Shown piece after piece: positions 34,832-43,872 of a stretch of 64,000 nt of DNA. Position 1 is the stretch's first letter, and each line of letters opens with the position of its first letter. Both the position numbers and the translations under genes were made by a program. The stretch is from Aciduricibacillus chroicocephali (lineage in GTDB: Bacteria > Bacillota > Bacilli > Bacillales > Amphibacillaceae). The DNA lies in the NCBI RefSeq assembly GCF_030762805.1, contig NZ_CP129113.1, positions 1,936,001-2,000,000 on the forward strand. The letters are read 5' to 3'. The notes under the pieces are model-generated. The model was not told the DNA's origin. It ran no database searches and worked only from the letters and a program-made list of their open reading frames with translations.

Positions 34832-36079
34832 ATGTTCTGCAAACATTGCGGTTCTGAAATGCCGTCTAAAGGTGCACAATGTTTCAAATGTGGCCATAAA
34901 AAAAGCCAGCCTCTCAAAATGCTATTTATCTTTTTACTCTTCCTCTCCTGTTCTGCAGCGGCTGCAATAGGCGCTTATATGTGGGGAGACTTCAACGAAC
35001 CCGGTAAGCAACAAGTTGCTGCCGAGAAAACACCTAAGCAAGAAAAGAAAAGGGAAAAAGCAAATAACGTAATACAGCCTGTAGCCTCTGCCAAAAAGCT
35101 TCCGGTTAAGCAACAAAAGAAATTAACTGATATTATTTCTTCGGCACAACAAACTGTCTACACCATTTACACAGATTCTGCACAAGGGTCAGGGTTCCTA
35201 TATGACAGCAAGGGACATGTCGTTACGAATGCCCATGTTGTTGAGGGTACTATTAATCTCGAAGTGAAATCGAAGAGTGGAAAAAGCTTTTCAGGTAAAG
35301 TGATTGGTTACTCCAACGAAATTGATGTTGCAGTCATATCTGTGCCAGAACTCTCAGGCAGCGTTCCTTACCCGATTGAAAAACAGTCCCAGCTCGAAAT
35401 CGGTGAGGAAGTCATCGCTCTAGGCAGTCCACTTGGAATGGAAAACACAGCAACAATGGGTCATATTACCGGTAAAGACCGGAACTTTACAATCGGCCAT
35501 TATACATACAGCAACCTCTATCAGACATCCGCTCAGATTGCTCCGGGATCAAGTGGAGGCCCACTCGTCTCCCTGAAGTCTGAAAAAATTACAGCGATCA
35601 ATTCTGCACAGAGCACAGAAGCAGCATCCATGGGGTTCAGCATTCCAATTCCGAAAGTATCTGCACTTATTCAGTCGTGGATAGATAAGCCTATGTCAGA
35701 AGATGATATTGACAATCTCTTCTATGGGGAAAACGGATCACTCTTCTTTGAAGACCTTTGGAATTATGAAGGATACTTTGATGATGGTGATTACTCAGAT
35801 GACGAAAACGATTACGACTACTGGGAATATAATGAGGAAGATACCGACTACGGGAATTACGAAGAACCATATGAGAATGAAAGCGATGATAGTTATGAAG
35901 ATTATGAAGGATTGTATGACGATGAAGAAATAATAACAGAAGACGACTTCATTTCAGAGGATGAGGAAGATTATTCCGATGACATTCTTGATGAATTCGA
36001 AGATGAGGACTACGAGGAAGATGTTCCAGACGGTACAGACCAGTCATATGAAGTATATAGTGAACAAGTTACTGACTAG
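34832..36079 (+). CDS. Zinc-ribbon membrane serine protease with acidic tail (protease 2)
   Basis: 415 residues. An N-terminal zinc ribbon has Cys3, Cys6, Cys17 and Cys20 (CKHC, CFKC). One membrane segment lies at about 30-50 and a Lys/Gln-rich spacer follows. The trypsin-like domain (about 95-280) has His135 in TNAHVVEG, Asp165 in EIDVAVIS and Ser241 in GSSGGPL. The last 125 residues are extraordinarily rich in Asp, Glu, Tyr and Asn. With the zinc ribbon inside the cell, the protease would face outside. No PDZ domain. AUG 34832 has AAAGGGG about 9-10 nt upstream. It closely resembles protease 3; the catalytic cores are plainly paralogous. Confidence 0.85.
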   Translation: MFCKHCGSEMPSKGAQCFKCGHKKSQPLKMLFIFLLFLSCSAAAAIGAYMWGDFNEPGKQQVAAEKTPKQEKKREKANNVIQPVASAKKLPVKQQKKLTDIISSAQQTVYTIYTDSAQGSGFLYDSKGHVVTNAHVVEGTINLEVKSKSGKSFSGKVIGYSNEIDVAVISVPELSGSVPYPIEKQSQLEIGEEVIALGSPLGMENTATMGHITGKDRNFTIGHYTYSNLYQTSAQIAPGSSGGPLVSLKSEKITAINSAQSTEAASMGFSIPIPKVSALIQSWIDKPMSEDDIDNLFYGENGSLFFEDLWNYEGYFDDGDYSDDENDYDYWEYNEEDTDYGNYEEPYENESDDSYEDYEGLYDDEEIITEDDFISEDEEDYSDDILDEFEDEDYEEDVPDGTDQSYEVYSEQVTD

Positions 36080-36091
36080 TCCCTCACCAAT

Positions 36092-36118
36092 AAAAGAGCC
36101 GAAAATGGCTCTTTTTTT
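36092..36118 (+). terminator. Terminator after protease 2
   Basis: AAAAGAGCC / GGCTCTTTTTTT with a 6-base loop. Confidence 0.85.
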
Positions 36119-36199
36119 CATAGATAGCTTGCAATTTGCAATCTATCGAAAGAAGATGTATTCTTCAAGATATTCATATCAAATTAGCAGACTTCAGTA

Positions 36200-36205
36200 T
36201 ATAAT
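36200..36205 (+). promoter_or_regulatory. -10 element of protease 3
   Basis: TATAAT within TATATAAT, 40 nt upstream of the start codon; the -35 is not clear. Confidence 0.45.
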
Positions 36206-36244
36206 AGGGGTCAAAGCAATTGATTTCCGAAAGGGAGATGTAGA

Positions 36245-37630
36245 ATGGAATGTCCAAAATGTGGAAAATCCGTCTCTAAAAAGGATCCCTTTTGCCCTCA
36301 TTGCGGCAATCGATTAAAACATCCTTTTAGAGCGATTTTCATCACAACGCTTGTTTTCATTGTGGCGATGAGCATCGCGATTGCAGCATTCTGGTTCAAA
36401 GATGGTGTACCAGGAAAAACAAAGCCATCAGCAAAAGAAGAACCGATCGCAATCTCGAAGGAAGAAGAACATGCCACGGAAGCGATTAAAGACAAGACGA
36501 AAGAAGAACCTGTAAAGCAAGAGACGTCCGAGAAGAATACCTCTGGCAGTTCTGATGAATATATCCAGGGTGCTGATGCACAGCCTGAACAGCCTAAAAT
36601 CGAAAAGCAGACGATGAATCTTGAGAAAAAAGAAGACATCACGAATTATATCGATTCGGCTAAAGAATCTGTCTTCACAGTGACAACACCAGAAATGCAA
36701 GGATCCGGATTCCTTTACAATTCTAATGGCATCATCGTAACAAACGCACACGTCATCGAGGGATGGACAGAAGCTACAGTGCATTCAAGCACTGGAGAGT
36801 CATTTACCGGTAAAGTAATCGGTTATTCGAACAAGACAGACGTAGCAATTGTTCAGGTTCCTGAACTCGCTGGACGACAGCCATTCCCTATCGATACGAG
36901 CTCGTCTATTAATATTGGGGATGAGATTGTTACACTTGGCAGTCCGCTCGGCAAAGAAAATACTGCAACAATGGGATATCTGACTGGTACAGACCGAAGT
37001 TTTATCATCGGAACATTCACCTATGATCATCTATTCCAGATTTCTGCCCCGACGGCCCCTGGTTCAAGTGGTGGCCCACTCATTTCAAAGAATTCCAGGA
37101 AAATCATTGCCATCAACTCGGCACAGAGTACATCCAATGTTTCCGTCGGATTTAGTATTCCAATCAGCCAGGTTTCCAGTCTCATCGATGGCTGGATCAG
37201 TAGTCCAATGAATGAAAAGCAACTGCTTGCACAATTCTATGGCATGGACGGCGAATATGTATTCGGCGATGATTGGGAAGCGGAAGATGGCCGCTTTGAA
37301 GATGGAGACGTCTCCAAAGATAAAGATCATTATGATTACTGGGAATATGATTATGATCAATACTGGAAAGAAAATGGTGAAAAGGCTCCTGACAGTGAGC
37401 AAACAGAGCCTGCACAAGGAAATGACAATACATCACCAGCAGATAATAGCGGGCAGGATAACAATACGCCTGATATCCCGCAGAACAGCAATCCAGATCA
37501 ATCTAATGAAAAAAATCAGAGCGAGACACCTGATTCACCTCAAAACAATACAGATCAGAACAAGGATTCTAGCAATCCGCAAACAGATCAGGAACAGCAG
37601 CAATCACCTGACTCTGCTAACGCAGCCTAA
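36245..37630 (+). CDS. Zinc-ribbon membrane serine protease (protease 3)
   Basis: 461 residues with the same plan as protease 2. The zinc ribbon has Cys3, Cys6, Cys17 and Cys20 (CPKC, CPHC). The membrane segment lies at about 30-50, followed by an acidic/Lys spacer. The trypsin-like domain has His169 in TNAHVIEG, Asp199 in KTDVAIVQ and Ser275 in GSSGGPL. After the core comes a short Asp/Tyr-rich stretch (KDHYDYWEYDYDQYW), then a Gln/Asn/Asp/Pro-rich tail to the C terminus. AUG 36245 follows AAAGGGAG at about 7 nt. Independent promoter and terminator suggest separate expression from protease 2. Function unknown. Confidence 0.85.
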   Translation: MECPKCGKSVSKKDPFCPHCGNRLKHPFRAIFITTLVFIVAMSIAIAAFWFKDGVPGKTKPSAKEEPIAISKEEEHATEAIKDKTKEEPVKQETSEKNTSGSSDEYIQGADAQPEQPKIEKQTMNLEKKEDITNYIDSAKESVFTVTTPEMQGSGFLYNSNGIIVTNAHVIEGWTEATVHSSTGESFTGKVIGYSNKTDVAIVQVPELAGRQPFPIDTSSSINIGDEIVTLGSPLGKENTATMGYLTGTDRSFIIGTFTYDHLFQISAPTAPGSSGGPLISKNSRKIIAINSAQSTSNVSVGFSIPISQVSSLIDGWISSPMNEKQLLAQFYGMDGEYVFGDDWEAEDGRFEDGDVSKDKDHYDYWEYDYDQYWKENGEKAPDSEQTEPAQGNDNTSPADNSGQDNNTPDIPQNSNPDQSNEKNQSETPDSPQNNTDQNKDSSNPQTDQEQQQSPDSANAA

Positions 37631-37641
37631 TAGCATGTTTC

Positions 37642-37678
37642 AAAGCACGTTTCACTAATAGTGAAGCGTGCTTTTTTT
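37642..37678 (+). terminator. Terminator after protease 3
   Basis: AAAGCACGTTTCAC / GTGAAGCGTGCTTT followed by TTTTT. Confidence 0.8.
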
Positions 37679-37682
37679 ATTT

Positions 37683-38993
37683 TCACATATTACGCTCATC
37701 TATCATACGATTAAGGCCGTCAGCTGTTTCAGAAATGGAATTAGCAGCTTCCGCAATCTCTCTGATGACTAGGTCGAACGCATTCAAGTCTTCCTGAATG
37801 CTTGCATTATGTTCCTGATTCTCCGCCATAGACTGATCGATTTTCTCAAATGCTTTCTCTGTGCTATGCATCTGCTCCCTGACACGCAATACATACTCTT
37901 CAACCTGCTGAATAGAAGCCGCATTGACAGAAATTTGTTCGTTTGTCTGATTAATCAGTTCTGTGACACTCGTAACTGACTGAGCTGTCTGTTCTGCAAG
38001 TTTGCGTACTTCATCAGCAACAACAGCAAAACCTTTTCCATGTTCACCAGCTCTTGCAGCTTCAATCGATGCATTCAAAGCAAGCAAGTTTGTCTGATCA
38101 GCGATGGATTTAACCATAGCAACAATATCTTTAATTTTAGTCGAAGTTTCTTCCAAAGAGGACATGTCCTCAGCTACGCGCTGTGTGCTTGCTTTCATGT
38201 TTTCCAAGGAATCATTCATGTTCGTCAGTCGCTCACGGCCTTCATCAGCAGCCGCCTTCGCTTCCTCAGCTACCTTATTGCCTGCTTTGGAGTTCTCTGT
38301 AATGGTACGCACCTGAACAGTCATTTCTGACATGGATGTGTTTGTCTCTTCAGAAAGTGCAGCGAGTTCTTCAGACGTATGTTCAAGCGAAGAGACCATT
38401 TCTCTTCGTGTCTGTTCTTCTAAATCTTTCAAACGGGCAACTTCATCATCATAAGCTTCAAGAACGACTTGCTGTTCCAAGTTGATCAGTTTGTTCACAA
38501 CAGTCATAGCAAGCAGCTGATCTTCAGAAGTTGAAAAAGTATCGCGAATAATTTTCGTCATATTGTAGGAGATCTTTTCAAATGATGCGATATACCATTT
38601 TTGCATCAAACCGATATGGACATGGATCTTCGCGATGACTCTACGCTTTTCAATGAATGCTTCATTCATGACACCCGCAAACATTTCGATTACGTGACGG
38701 CTCAAAGTCTTCTTAAGTCGTTCAATAGAACTATGTTCTTCAATAATCTGCATTAGCTTTGGATTAATGTTAAGATTATCATAGAAATCATCAATAATCA
38801 TTTGGATATTCTCTTGAACGTAAGGTTTCAACACTTGAGCTATCGAAAAATCAACCATTTCCAAATGAAGCATTTTCAATTGCTTTTCGAGATCAGAACC
38901 CCTCGGCACCTCTACTTGTGGCTGTTTATTCTTGCTCAGCTCCAACAGTACCGGCTGCGACACATCTGTTCTTTTAAATAACGTAAAAGCCAT
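37683..38993 (-). CDS. hemAT: Globin-coupled aerotaxis receptor HemAT
   Basis: Soluble oxygen-sensing chemoreceptor. 436 residues from AUG 38993, chosen because GGGGGAT precedes it by about 6-8 nt and the length then matches B. subtilis HemAT (432). The sensor globin occupies about 40-190, with Tyr71 in DDFYDNL and proximal His124 in [14 protein letters not shown]. The signalling domain carries the receptor hairpin [40 protein letters not shown]. No membrane segment. It is convergent with protease 3. No SigD promoter was recognised upstream. Confidence 0.95.
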   Translation of the reverse strand: MAFTLFKRTDVSQPVLLELSKNKQPQVEVPRGSDLEKQLKMLHLEMVDFSIAQVLKPYVQENIQMIIDDFYDNLNINPKLMQIIEEHSSIERLKKTLSRHVIEMFAGVMNEAFIEKRRVIAKIHVHIGLMQKWYIASFEKISYNMTKIIRDTFSTSEDQLLAMTVVNKLINLEQQVVLEAYDDEVARLKDLEEQTRREMVSSLEHTSEELAALSEETNTSMSEMTVQVRTITENSKAGNKVAEEAKAAADEGRERLTNMNDSLENMKASTQRVAEDMSSLEETSTKIKDIVAMVKSIADQTNLLALNASIEAARAGEHGKGFAVVADEVRKLAEQTAQSVTSVTELINQTNEQISVNAASIQQVEEYVLRVREQMHSTEKAFEKIDQSMAENQEHNASIQEDLNAFDLVIREIAEAANSISETADGLNRMIDERNM

Positions 38994-39084
38994 CTGTCCA
39001 TCCCCCTTATCCGTAAAAAGCCATCTCTCTATTTCTCTACTTTCTATAATGGCATATTTTCTTGGTTCTTTCCACCTAATTTTA

Positions 39085-39134
39085 AAAAACAAAAGAAGGA
39101 TACATGTCCCCTCTCAAGAAACATGCATCCTTCT
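39085..39134 (-). terminator. Terminator of the ABC transporter operon
   Basis: Minus strand GAAGGATGCATGT / ACATGTATCCTTC followed by TTTTGTTTTTT. Confidence 0.8.
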
Positions 39135-39140
39135 AATTAA

Positions 39141-40136
39141 TCATTTAGATTTTTGGAGCAATGACAAGTCAATCATTCCCTTTATTTTGCTATTCGGAAT
39201 GTAATTCGCTTGCTTCGAAACATTGGCCATCTCCTGAACAACTTTCTCATCTACTTTGTCCGTCACTTTCATTCTCGCAAAAGCAGCATCAAGTTCATCA
39301 GCAGCGAGTGCCTGTCCTGTCAGCTTCTCAATATGTTTGCTCACAAGCTTCTTAGCCTCATCCGGATGTTCATTGATAAACTGGATAGCCTCTTCATGCG
39401 CCTTCAAAAAAGCTTCGGCTTGCTTCTTATTGTTCTTAAGATAACCTGAACTTGTAGCGACTACTGTCACAGGCGTATCTTTACCCCAGGCAAAGTCTTT
39501 CCAGTCGGCAATAATCTTGCCTCCTTGCTTTTCAAGCGCATATCCCCAAGGTTCTGGAACTGCCGCTGCTGCTACAGAATTTTGGCGGAACAATGTAGGC
39601 ATATCTGCTGGTGCTGTTGGATGGAGCTCAACTGTGCCGCCATTTGTTTTAGCTTTCAGTCCAGCGGATTTAAGCTCGTCCCGAAGCATCAGATCTTGTG
39701 TATTACCCAAACCCGGAATAGCAATCTTCTTGCCGTCAAAATCTTTGATACTGTTAATACCAGATTTCTTGCTTGCGACAAGTACCGCGCCACCATTGGC
39801 CGCTCCGGAAATAATATGATAGTCAGGTGTCTTTGTATAATGATTGAGTACAGGACCCGGTCCTGTCGTTCCAATATCAATTGCGCCTGTTGCCAAAGCT
39901 TCCATGAATAGGCCGCCTTGTGTAAACGTCTTTGTCTTAATTTTTACGCTACCGAACTCTTTCTCAAAGTACCCTTTTTCCAAACCGACAATTGTCGTGA
40001 TATGAGTCATATTCGGGAAATAACCAATTGTTACTTCATTTTTGCCTTTAGCTTTTTCGCTTGCATCCCCATTGCCGCACGCAGCTAATAGACTAGTCAG
40101 GACGATCGTCCCAATCAGGATTAACAGTCGCTTCAT
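39141..40136 (-). CDS. ABC transporter substrate-binding lipoprotein, SsuA/TauA type (2)
   Basis: About 331 residues. The lipoprotein signal ends in LLAACGN, followed by a periplasmic-binding type II fold: VTIGYFPNMTHITTIVGLEKGYF, GGLFMEALATGAIDIGTTGPGP and EPWGYALEKQGG. It belongs to the NitT/TauT group (aliphatic sulfonates, taurine, nitrate). AUG 40136 is 8 nt from GGGAG; two AUG codons lie immediately upstream. It is the last gene of the operon and a close paralogue of the preceding binding protein. Two binding proteins for one permease suggest two related ligands. Substrate not determined. Confidence 0.88.
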   Translation of the reverse strand: MKRLLILIGTIVLTSLLAACGNGDASEKAKGKNEVTIGYFPNMTHITTIVGLEKGYFEKEFGSVKIKTKTFTQGGLFMEALATGAIDIGTTGPGPVLNHYTKTPDYHIISGAANGGAVLVASKKSGINSIKDFDGKKIAIPGLGNTQDLMLRDELKSAGLKAKTNGGTVELHPTAPADMPTLFRQNSVAAAAVPEPWGYALEKQGGKIIADWKDFAWGKDTPVTVVATSSGYLKNNKKQAEAFLKAHEEAIQFINEHPDEAKKLVSKHIEKLTGQALAADELDAAFARMKVTDKVDEKVVQEMANVSKQANYIPNSKIKGMIDLSLLQKSK

Positions 40137-40234
40137 CATCATCTCTCCCTGTATTCAATACTGATGAGGCATGCTTCACACATGCATGCGGCTGCAGAGG
40201 ACTGCTCACGCGCTTATTTGAAGTTCAAATTAAA

Positions 40235-41233
40235 TTACTTCGCTTCTTTCAAATACTTCAAGTCAACAAGACCTTTAACATCATCACTCGGAATGTAATC
40301 AGCCTCTTTAGAAATCTTAGCCATATCTTGGATGACTTTTTCGTTTACATCTGTTGTAACTTGCAAGTGATCAAAGGCAACATCAACTTCTTTTGAATCG
40401 AGTTCCTTGCCAGTCAAGTCTTTCAAATGCTTGATTACAAGCTTCTTCGCCTCATCTGGATTGTCCTTAATGAATTGAACGGCTTTCTTATGAGCAGAGA
40501 GGTACTGTTTGACCTGGTCTTTATTTTTCGTAAAACCATCGCTTGTTACGACAACTGTGTTCGTAGAATCTTTACCCCAGGCAAATTTATCCCATCCAAG
40601 GATTACATTACCGTCAGCTTGTGTCTCAAGCACATATCCCCATGGCTCTTGTGTAGCTGCTGCGTCAACTGCGTTTTGTTTGAACAATGTTGTCGTATCT
40701 GCAGGTGCTGCCGGATGTAGATCGACTGTTCCACCGTTTGATTTTGGCTTCAAACCAACTTCATTCAAAGCTTTTCGCAACATAACATCCTGTGTACTGC
40801 CGATAACCGGGATTGCAACTTTCTTGCCATCCAAGTCTTTTAGACTGTTGATTTTCGCATCTTTATCAGCAACAAGGACTGCTCCACCGTTTACCGCTCC
40901 AGAAACGATATGATACTTTGGATCCTTAACATAATAATTAATTGCAGGACCTGGTCCAACTGTTCCGATATCGATTGCATTTGTAGCCATCGCTTCCATG
41001 AACAAGCCGCCATTATTCACTGTCTTTGTTTTAATTTTAACATCCTTGCCGAAAGCATCTTTGAAATATCCTTTTTCAAGACCGACAATTGTAGCAATAT
41101 GAGTAAGGTTCGGGAAATAGCCGATCGTCACTTCCTTCTTCGGCTCTGAAGAACCTCCATCATTATTCCCGCAAGCTGCGAGAAGTCCTGCAAATAATGC
41201 TGTAATCAAAATAAGTGCAAACTTCTTTTTCAT
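40235..41233 (-). CDS. ABC transporter substrate-binding lipoprotein, SsuA/TauA type (1)
   Basis: About 332 residues with lipobox LLAACGN. The same fold and motifs as its neighbour appear: GYFPNLTHIATIVGLEKGYFK, NGGLFMEAMATNAIDIGTVGPGP and EPWGYVLETQADG. AUG 41233 is preceded by GGGGGAAAG; the longer frame to 41293 overlaps the permease end and lacks a better site. It lies directly after the permease gene. The paralogues share colinear sequence over almost their whole length, pointing to tandem duplication. Confidence 0.9.
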   Translation of the reverse strand: MKKKFALILITALFAGLLAACGNNDGGSSEPKKEVTIGYFPNLTHIATIVGLEKGYFKDAFGKDVKIKTKTVNNGGLFMEAMATNAIDIGTVGPGPAINYYVKDPKYHIVSGAVNGGAVLVADKDAKINSLKDLDGKKVAIPVIGSTQDVMLRKALNEVGLKPKSNGGTVDLHPAAPADTTTLFKQNAVDAAATQEPWGYVLETQADGNVILGWDKFAWGKDSTNTVVVTSDGFTKNKDQVKQYLSAHKKAVQFIKDNPDEAKKLVIKHLKDLTGKELDSKEVDVAFDHLQVTTDVNEKVIQDMAKISKEADYIPSDDVKGLVDLKYLKEAK

Positions 41234-41271
41234 TTTTTCTTTCCCCCATTTTTTTCTATCTGGCCTGCTAA

Positions 41272-42030
41272 TTAGGCTGTTGTAAGTCCCCATTTGCGCT
41301 GTACACTTCGTTCGAGTCTAGTAAAGACAACATTGTCAATGATCGTACCAATTACAGCAATGATGATCATTACTGAAATGACAAGATCCATCTGTCCAAG
41401 TGAACGCCCCATATCAAGCAATTGCCCAAGTCCTCCGCCAGCTCCAAGCAGCTCTCCTGCCATTAGTGCACGCCATGAGAAGGCCCATGCGATACGCAAT
41501 CCGGAAATAAGCTGTGGAACGGATGCTGGCAATATGACCGTCCGCAAGAAATGGAAGCCGCTTGAACCGAATGTTTTCGCAACACGCTGATACAACGTCG
41601 GAACATTTTTAAAACCACTGGCAGCACTTGCTGTCATTGTCCAAGTCGCTCCGATTGTTACGATGAATAAAATCGAAACATTATTCAGGCCAAACCAGAT
41701 AATCGCGAGCGGGAACCAGACGATGCTCGGGATTGATTGCAATGCTGTAACGAGAAAACCAAGTGTGTCCTCGACAAACTTCGATCGCCAAATAAGATAA
41801 CCAAAGAATAGACCAAGGATAATTGCAATAACAAAACCGAGTAGAAGCCTTCCAAGACTCATACCGATTGCTGACAGAATTTGACCGTCCACAATGCCAC
41901 GGAACAATGTTTCGAATACTTGAGTAAGACTCGGAAACATGAACGGTGGGAGACCGGAAACTCTAGATGCCACTTCCCATATCACCGCTAGTATCACGAT
42001 GAATCCGATTCGTCTCAAAGCTGTAGTCAT
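41272..42030 (-). CDS. ABC transporter permease, SsuC/TauC type
   Basis: 252 residues with about six membrane segments and the binding-protein-dependent permease loop (EAA-type region LRIAWAFSWRALMAGELLGA). It matches the sulfonate/nitrate/taurine permease group. AUG 42030 has GGAGG at about 8-10 nt and lies 68 bases inside the upstream ATPase gene, in another frame. This overlap is longer than usual. It forms the channel for the two binding lipoproteins. Confidence 0.9.
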   Translation of the reverse strand: MTTALRRIGFIVILAVIWEVASRVSGLPPFMFPSLTQVFETLFRGIVDGQILSAIGMSLGRLLLGFVIAIILGLFFGYLIWRSKFVEDTLGFLVTALQSIPSIVWFPLAIIWFGLNNVSILFIVTIGATWTMTASAASGFKNVPTLYQRVAKTFGSSGFHFLRTVILPASVPQLISGLRIAWAFSWRALMAGELLGAGGGLGQLLDMGRSLGQMDLVISVMIIIAVIGTIIDNVVFTRLERSVQRKWGLTTA

Positions 42031-42805
42031 CTCCCATTTCCTCCTTCAATACCTTCTCTATTTCATCTTGCAGCGCAGCCAGGATTTGTTGTTCCAGATG
42101 CAAAGTAATATCATCCGGTGTCACACCGTCCTTAGTTGATTTCGCTGAGAATGTTGCTTTAATTTTTCCAGGTCTTGTCGCAAAAACGACTATTTTGCTT
42201 GAAAGCAGTACAGCTTCCCTAATATTGTGTGTAATAAAGACGATTGTGATTTTTAGCTTTTTCCATATTTCAAGGAGCTCTTTATGTAGCACCATGCGTG
42301 TCTGTTCATCCAATGCTGCAAAAGGCTCATCCATTAATAGAATATCCGGCTCCATGACAAGCGCTCTTGCAATAGAAACCCTCTGTTTCATACCTCCTGA
42401 CAGCTGATGCGGATAGGAGTGGACATACTTGCTCAAATGTACTAGTTTCAGAGTTTCCATCGCTTTTTGGTCAGCATCTGCTTTGCTCATGCCCTTTAGC
42501 TTCAGTCCATATGTAACATTCTCAAGGACGGTAAGCCATGGGAAGAGACCGGCTTCCTGAAAGACAACAACCCGCTCAGGTCCTGGTCCTTTAACCGGTT
42601 TGCCATCTACAAGGATTTCCCCCTTGTCTGCCTTATCAAGTCCGGCAATCAAATACAGCAATGTAGATTTTCCACAGCCTGAAGGGCCGACAACTGAGAG
42701 AAAATCCCCTTTATTCACGTCCAAGTTGATGTTATCCAGCACCTTGAAAGTGCCGCGTTCCCTGCTCGTAAAGCTCTTCTCTATGCCATCAATTTGCAAA
42801 TACAT
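41963..42805 (-). CDS. ABC transporter ATP-binding protein, SsuB/TauB type
   Basis: 280 residues. Walker A GPSGCGKSTLL, Q loop in VVFQEAGLFPWLTVLENV, signature LSGGMKQRVSIARAL, Walker B ILLMDEPFAALD, switch His in VFITHNIREA. The sequence ends with a longer tail (LEQQILAALQDEIEKVLKEEMG) than typical SsuB, and this tail overlaps the start of the permease gene by 68 bases. AUG 42805 is 9 nt from AGAGGTG. First gene of the operon, behind a good SigA promoter with a palindromic operator. Confidence 0.92.
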   Translation of the reverse strand: MYLQIDGIEKSFTSRERGTFKVLDNINLDVNKGDFLSVVGPSGCGKSTLLYLIAGLDKADKGEILVDGKPVKGPGPERVVVFQEAGLFPWLTVLENVTYGLKLKGMSKADADQKAMETLKLVHLSKYVHSYPHQLSGGMKQRVSIARALVMEPDILLMDEPFAALDEQTRMVLHKELLEIWKKLKITIVFITHNIREAVLLSSKIVVFATRPGKIKATFSAKSTKDGVTPDDITLHLEQQILAALQDEIEKVLKEEMGDDYSFETNRIHRDTSGDMGSGI

Positions 42806-42864
42806 TCCGATCTTCACCTCTTTATTTCATGCACCTCTGGATGCAAAATTCTTAAGTTAGTTAT

Positions 42865-42885
42865 AACCGATAAAATTAATTGGTT
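42865..42885. promoter_or_regulatory. Palindromic operator at the ABC operon start site
   Basis: AACCGAT, 7 bases, ATTGGTT: a near-perfect inverted repeat placed just downstream of the -10, overlapping the expected transcription start. It is a typical repressor position; the regulator is not identified. Confidence 0.5.
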
Positions 42886-42898
42886 TAGTTGTTAATTA

Positions 42899-42927
42899 AT
42901 AATCACTTATTTGAAACTTTTTGTCAA
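42899..42927 (-). promoter_or_regulatory. SigA promoter of the ABC transporter operon
   Basis: Minus strand TTGACA, 17 bases, GATTAT (4 of 6). Transcription would start near 42892, 87 nt before the ATPase start codon. Confidence 0.7.
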
Positions 42928-42969
42928 CTGAATTCTCAAAATTTTTAGCCTGGCTTTATTAGGTAGCAG

Positions 42970-43004
42970 AAAAACAGCTTGCCCCCTTCTTTAAGGGGCA
43001 AGCT
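42970..43004 (-). terminator. Terminator after the YlmA-type gene
   Basis: Minus strand AGCTTGCCCC / GGGGCAAGCT followed by GTTTTTC. Confidence 0.85.
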
Positions 43005-43014
43005 CTGCAAATAT

Positions 43015-43794
43015 CTATTTCACTTTAAGCCAGGCACGTCCTTCCTGCCACTCTACAGAAACCGGGTAATTGAAGAAATCTGACAAACTCTCTTCTTTTA
43101 AAACATCTTCATTAGCTCCTTGGGCATAAACCTCCCCACCTCTTAAAAGGAGTGTATGAGAAAACACCGGAAGAATCTCTTCTATATGATGGGTGACAAG
43201 TATAATGGTCGGTGCCTTCTCTGATCGTGCAAGTTCATTAATTGTCTTCATTAACTCTTCCCTTGATAGGAAGTCGAGCCCATTTGTCGGTTCATCCAAT
43301 ATAAGCAGTTCAGGGTCTGCCATCAGTCCGCGTGCGATAAGCAATTTCTGCTGTTCACCTTGGGAGCAAGTTTCATAACTGCGGCCGATCAAATGTCTTA
43401 CCCCAATGCGTTCCATCAGTGCAAACGCTTTTTCAAAATCCCGCTCAGTCGGCATATCATACAATCCTACAGATGCGAACTTACCGCTTACGACTACATC
43501 CTGAGTGTCGGTAGTTCCTTGGATTCTAGCACTAAGGGATGAGCTGACCCAGCCAATTCGCTTGCGAAGCTCCCTTATATCGGTTTTCCCGAATGTGCAT
43601 CCAAGCACTTCCATCTCACCTTCTGACGGCCAGATATAGCCATTTATCATATTAAGCAGTGTCGTCTTACCCGAACCATTCAATCCGAGAATTGCCCAAT
43701 GTTCCTTACTATTAACTTCCCAATTCACATCATCAAGAATTTTCTTGCCTTCACGCTGCCATTTTACATTTTTAAGTTTGATGATCGGCTCCAA
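43015..43794 (-). CDS. ylmA: ABC-type ATP-binding protein YlmA-like
   Basis: 259 residues, single nucleotide-binding domain. Walker A GLNGSGKTTLLNMINGYIWPSEG closely resembles B. subtilis YlmA. RELRKRIGWVSSSL lies in the Q-loop region; the signature is CSQGEQQKLLIARGL (not LSGGQ), Walker B LLILDEPTNGLD and switch His VTHHIEEI. No membrane partner is encoded nearby. The group is related to ModF/PhrA-type ATPases of unknown transport role. AUG at 43794, with a ribosome binding site GGAGTGG upstream. Confidence 0.85.
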   Translation of the reverse strand: MEPIIKLKNVKWQREGKKILDDVNWEVNSKEHWAILGLNGSGKTTLLNMINGYIWPSEGEMEVLGCTFGKTDIRELRKRIGWVSSSLSARIQGTTDTQDVVVSGKFASVGLYDMPTERDFEKAFALMERIGVRHLIGRSYETCSQGEQQKLLIARGLMADPELLILDEPTNGLDFLSREELMKTINELARSEKAPTIILVTHHIEEILPVFSHTLLLRGGEVYAQGANEDVLKEESLSDFFNYPVSVEWQEGRAWLKVK

Positions 43795-43872
43795 GTCACC
43801 ACTCCTTTTCCGTAAATTTCAAATTATCTTTCTACTATTATCCTGTAAAACTAAGATGTTTTTCAAGCAAAA

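Noticed and set aside
35703-36317. Met/Ile/Thr-rich plus-strand frames over the acidic tail of protease 2
   Set aside because: Alternate-frame reading of GAT/GAA-rich codons; not independent genes.
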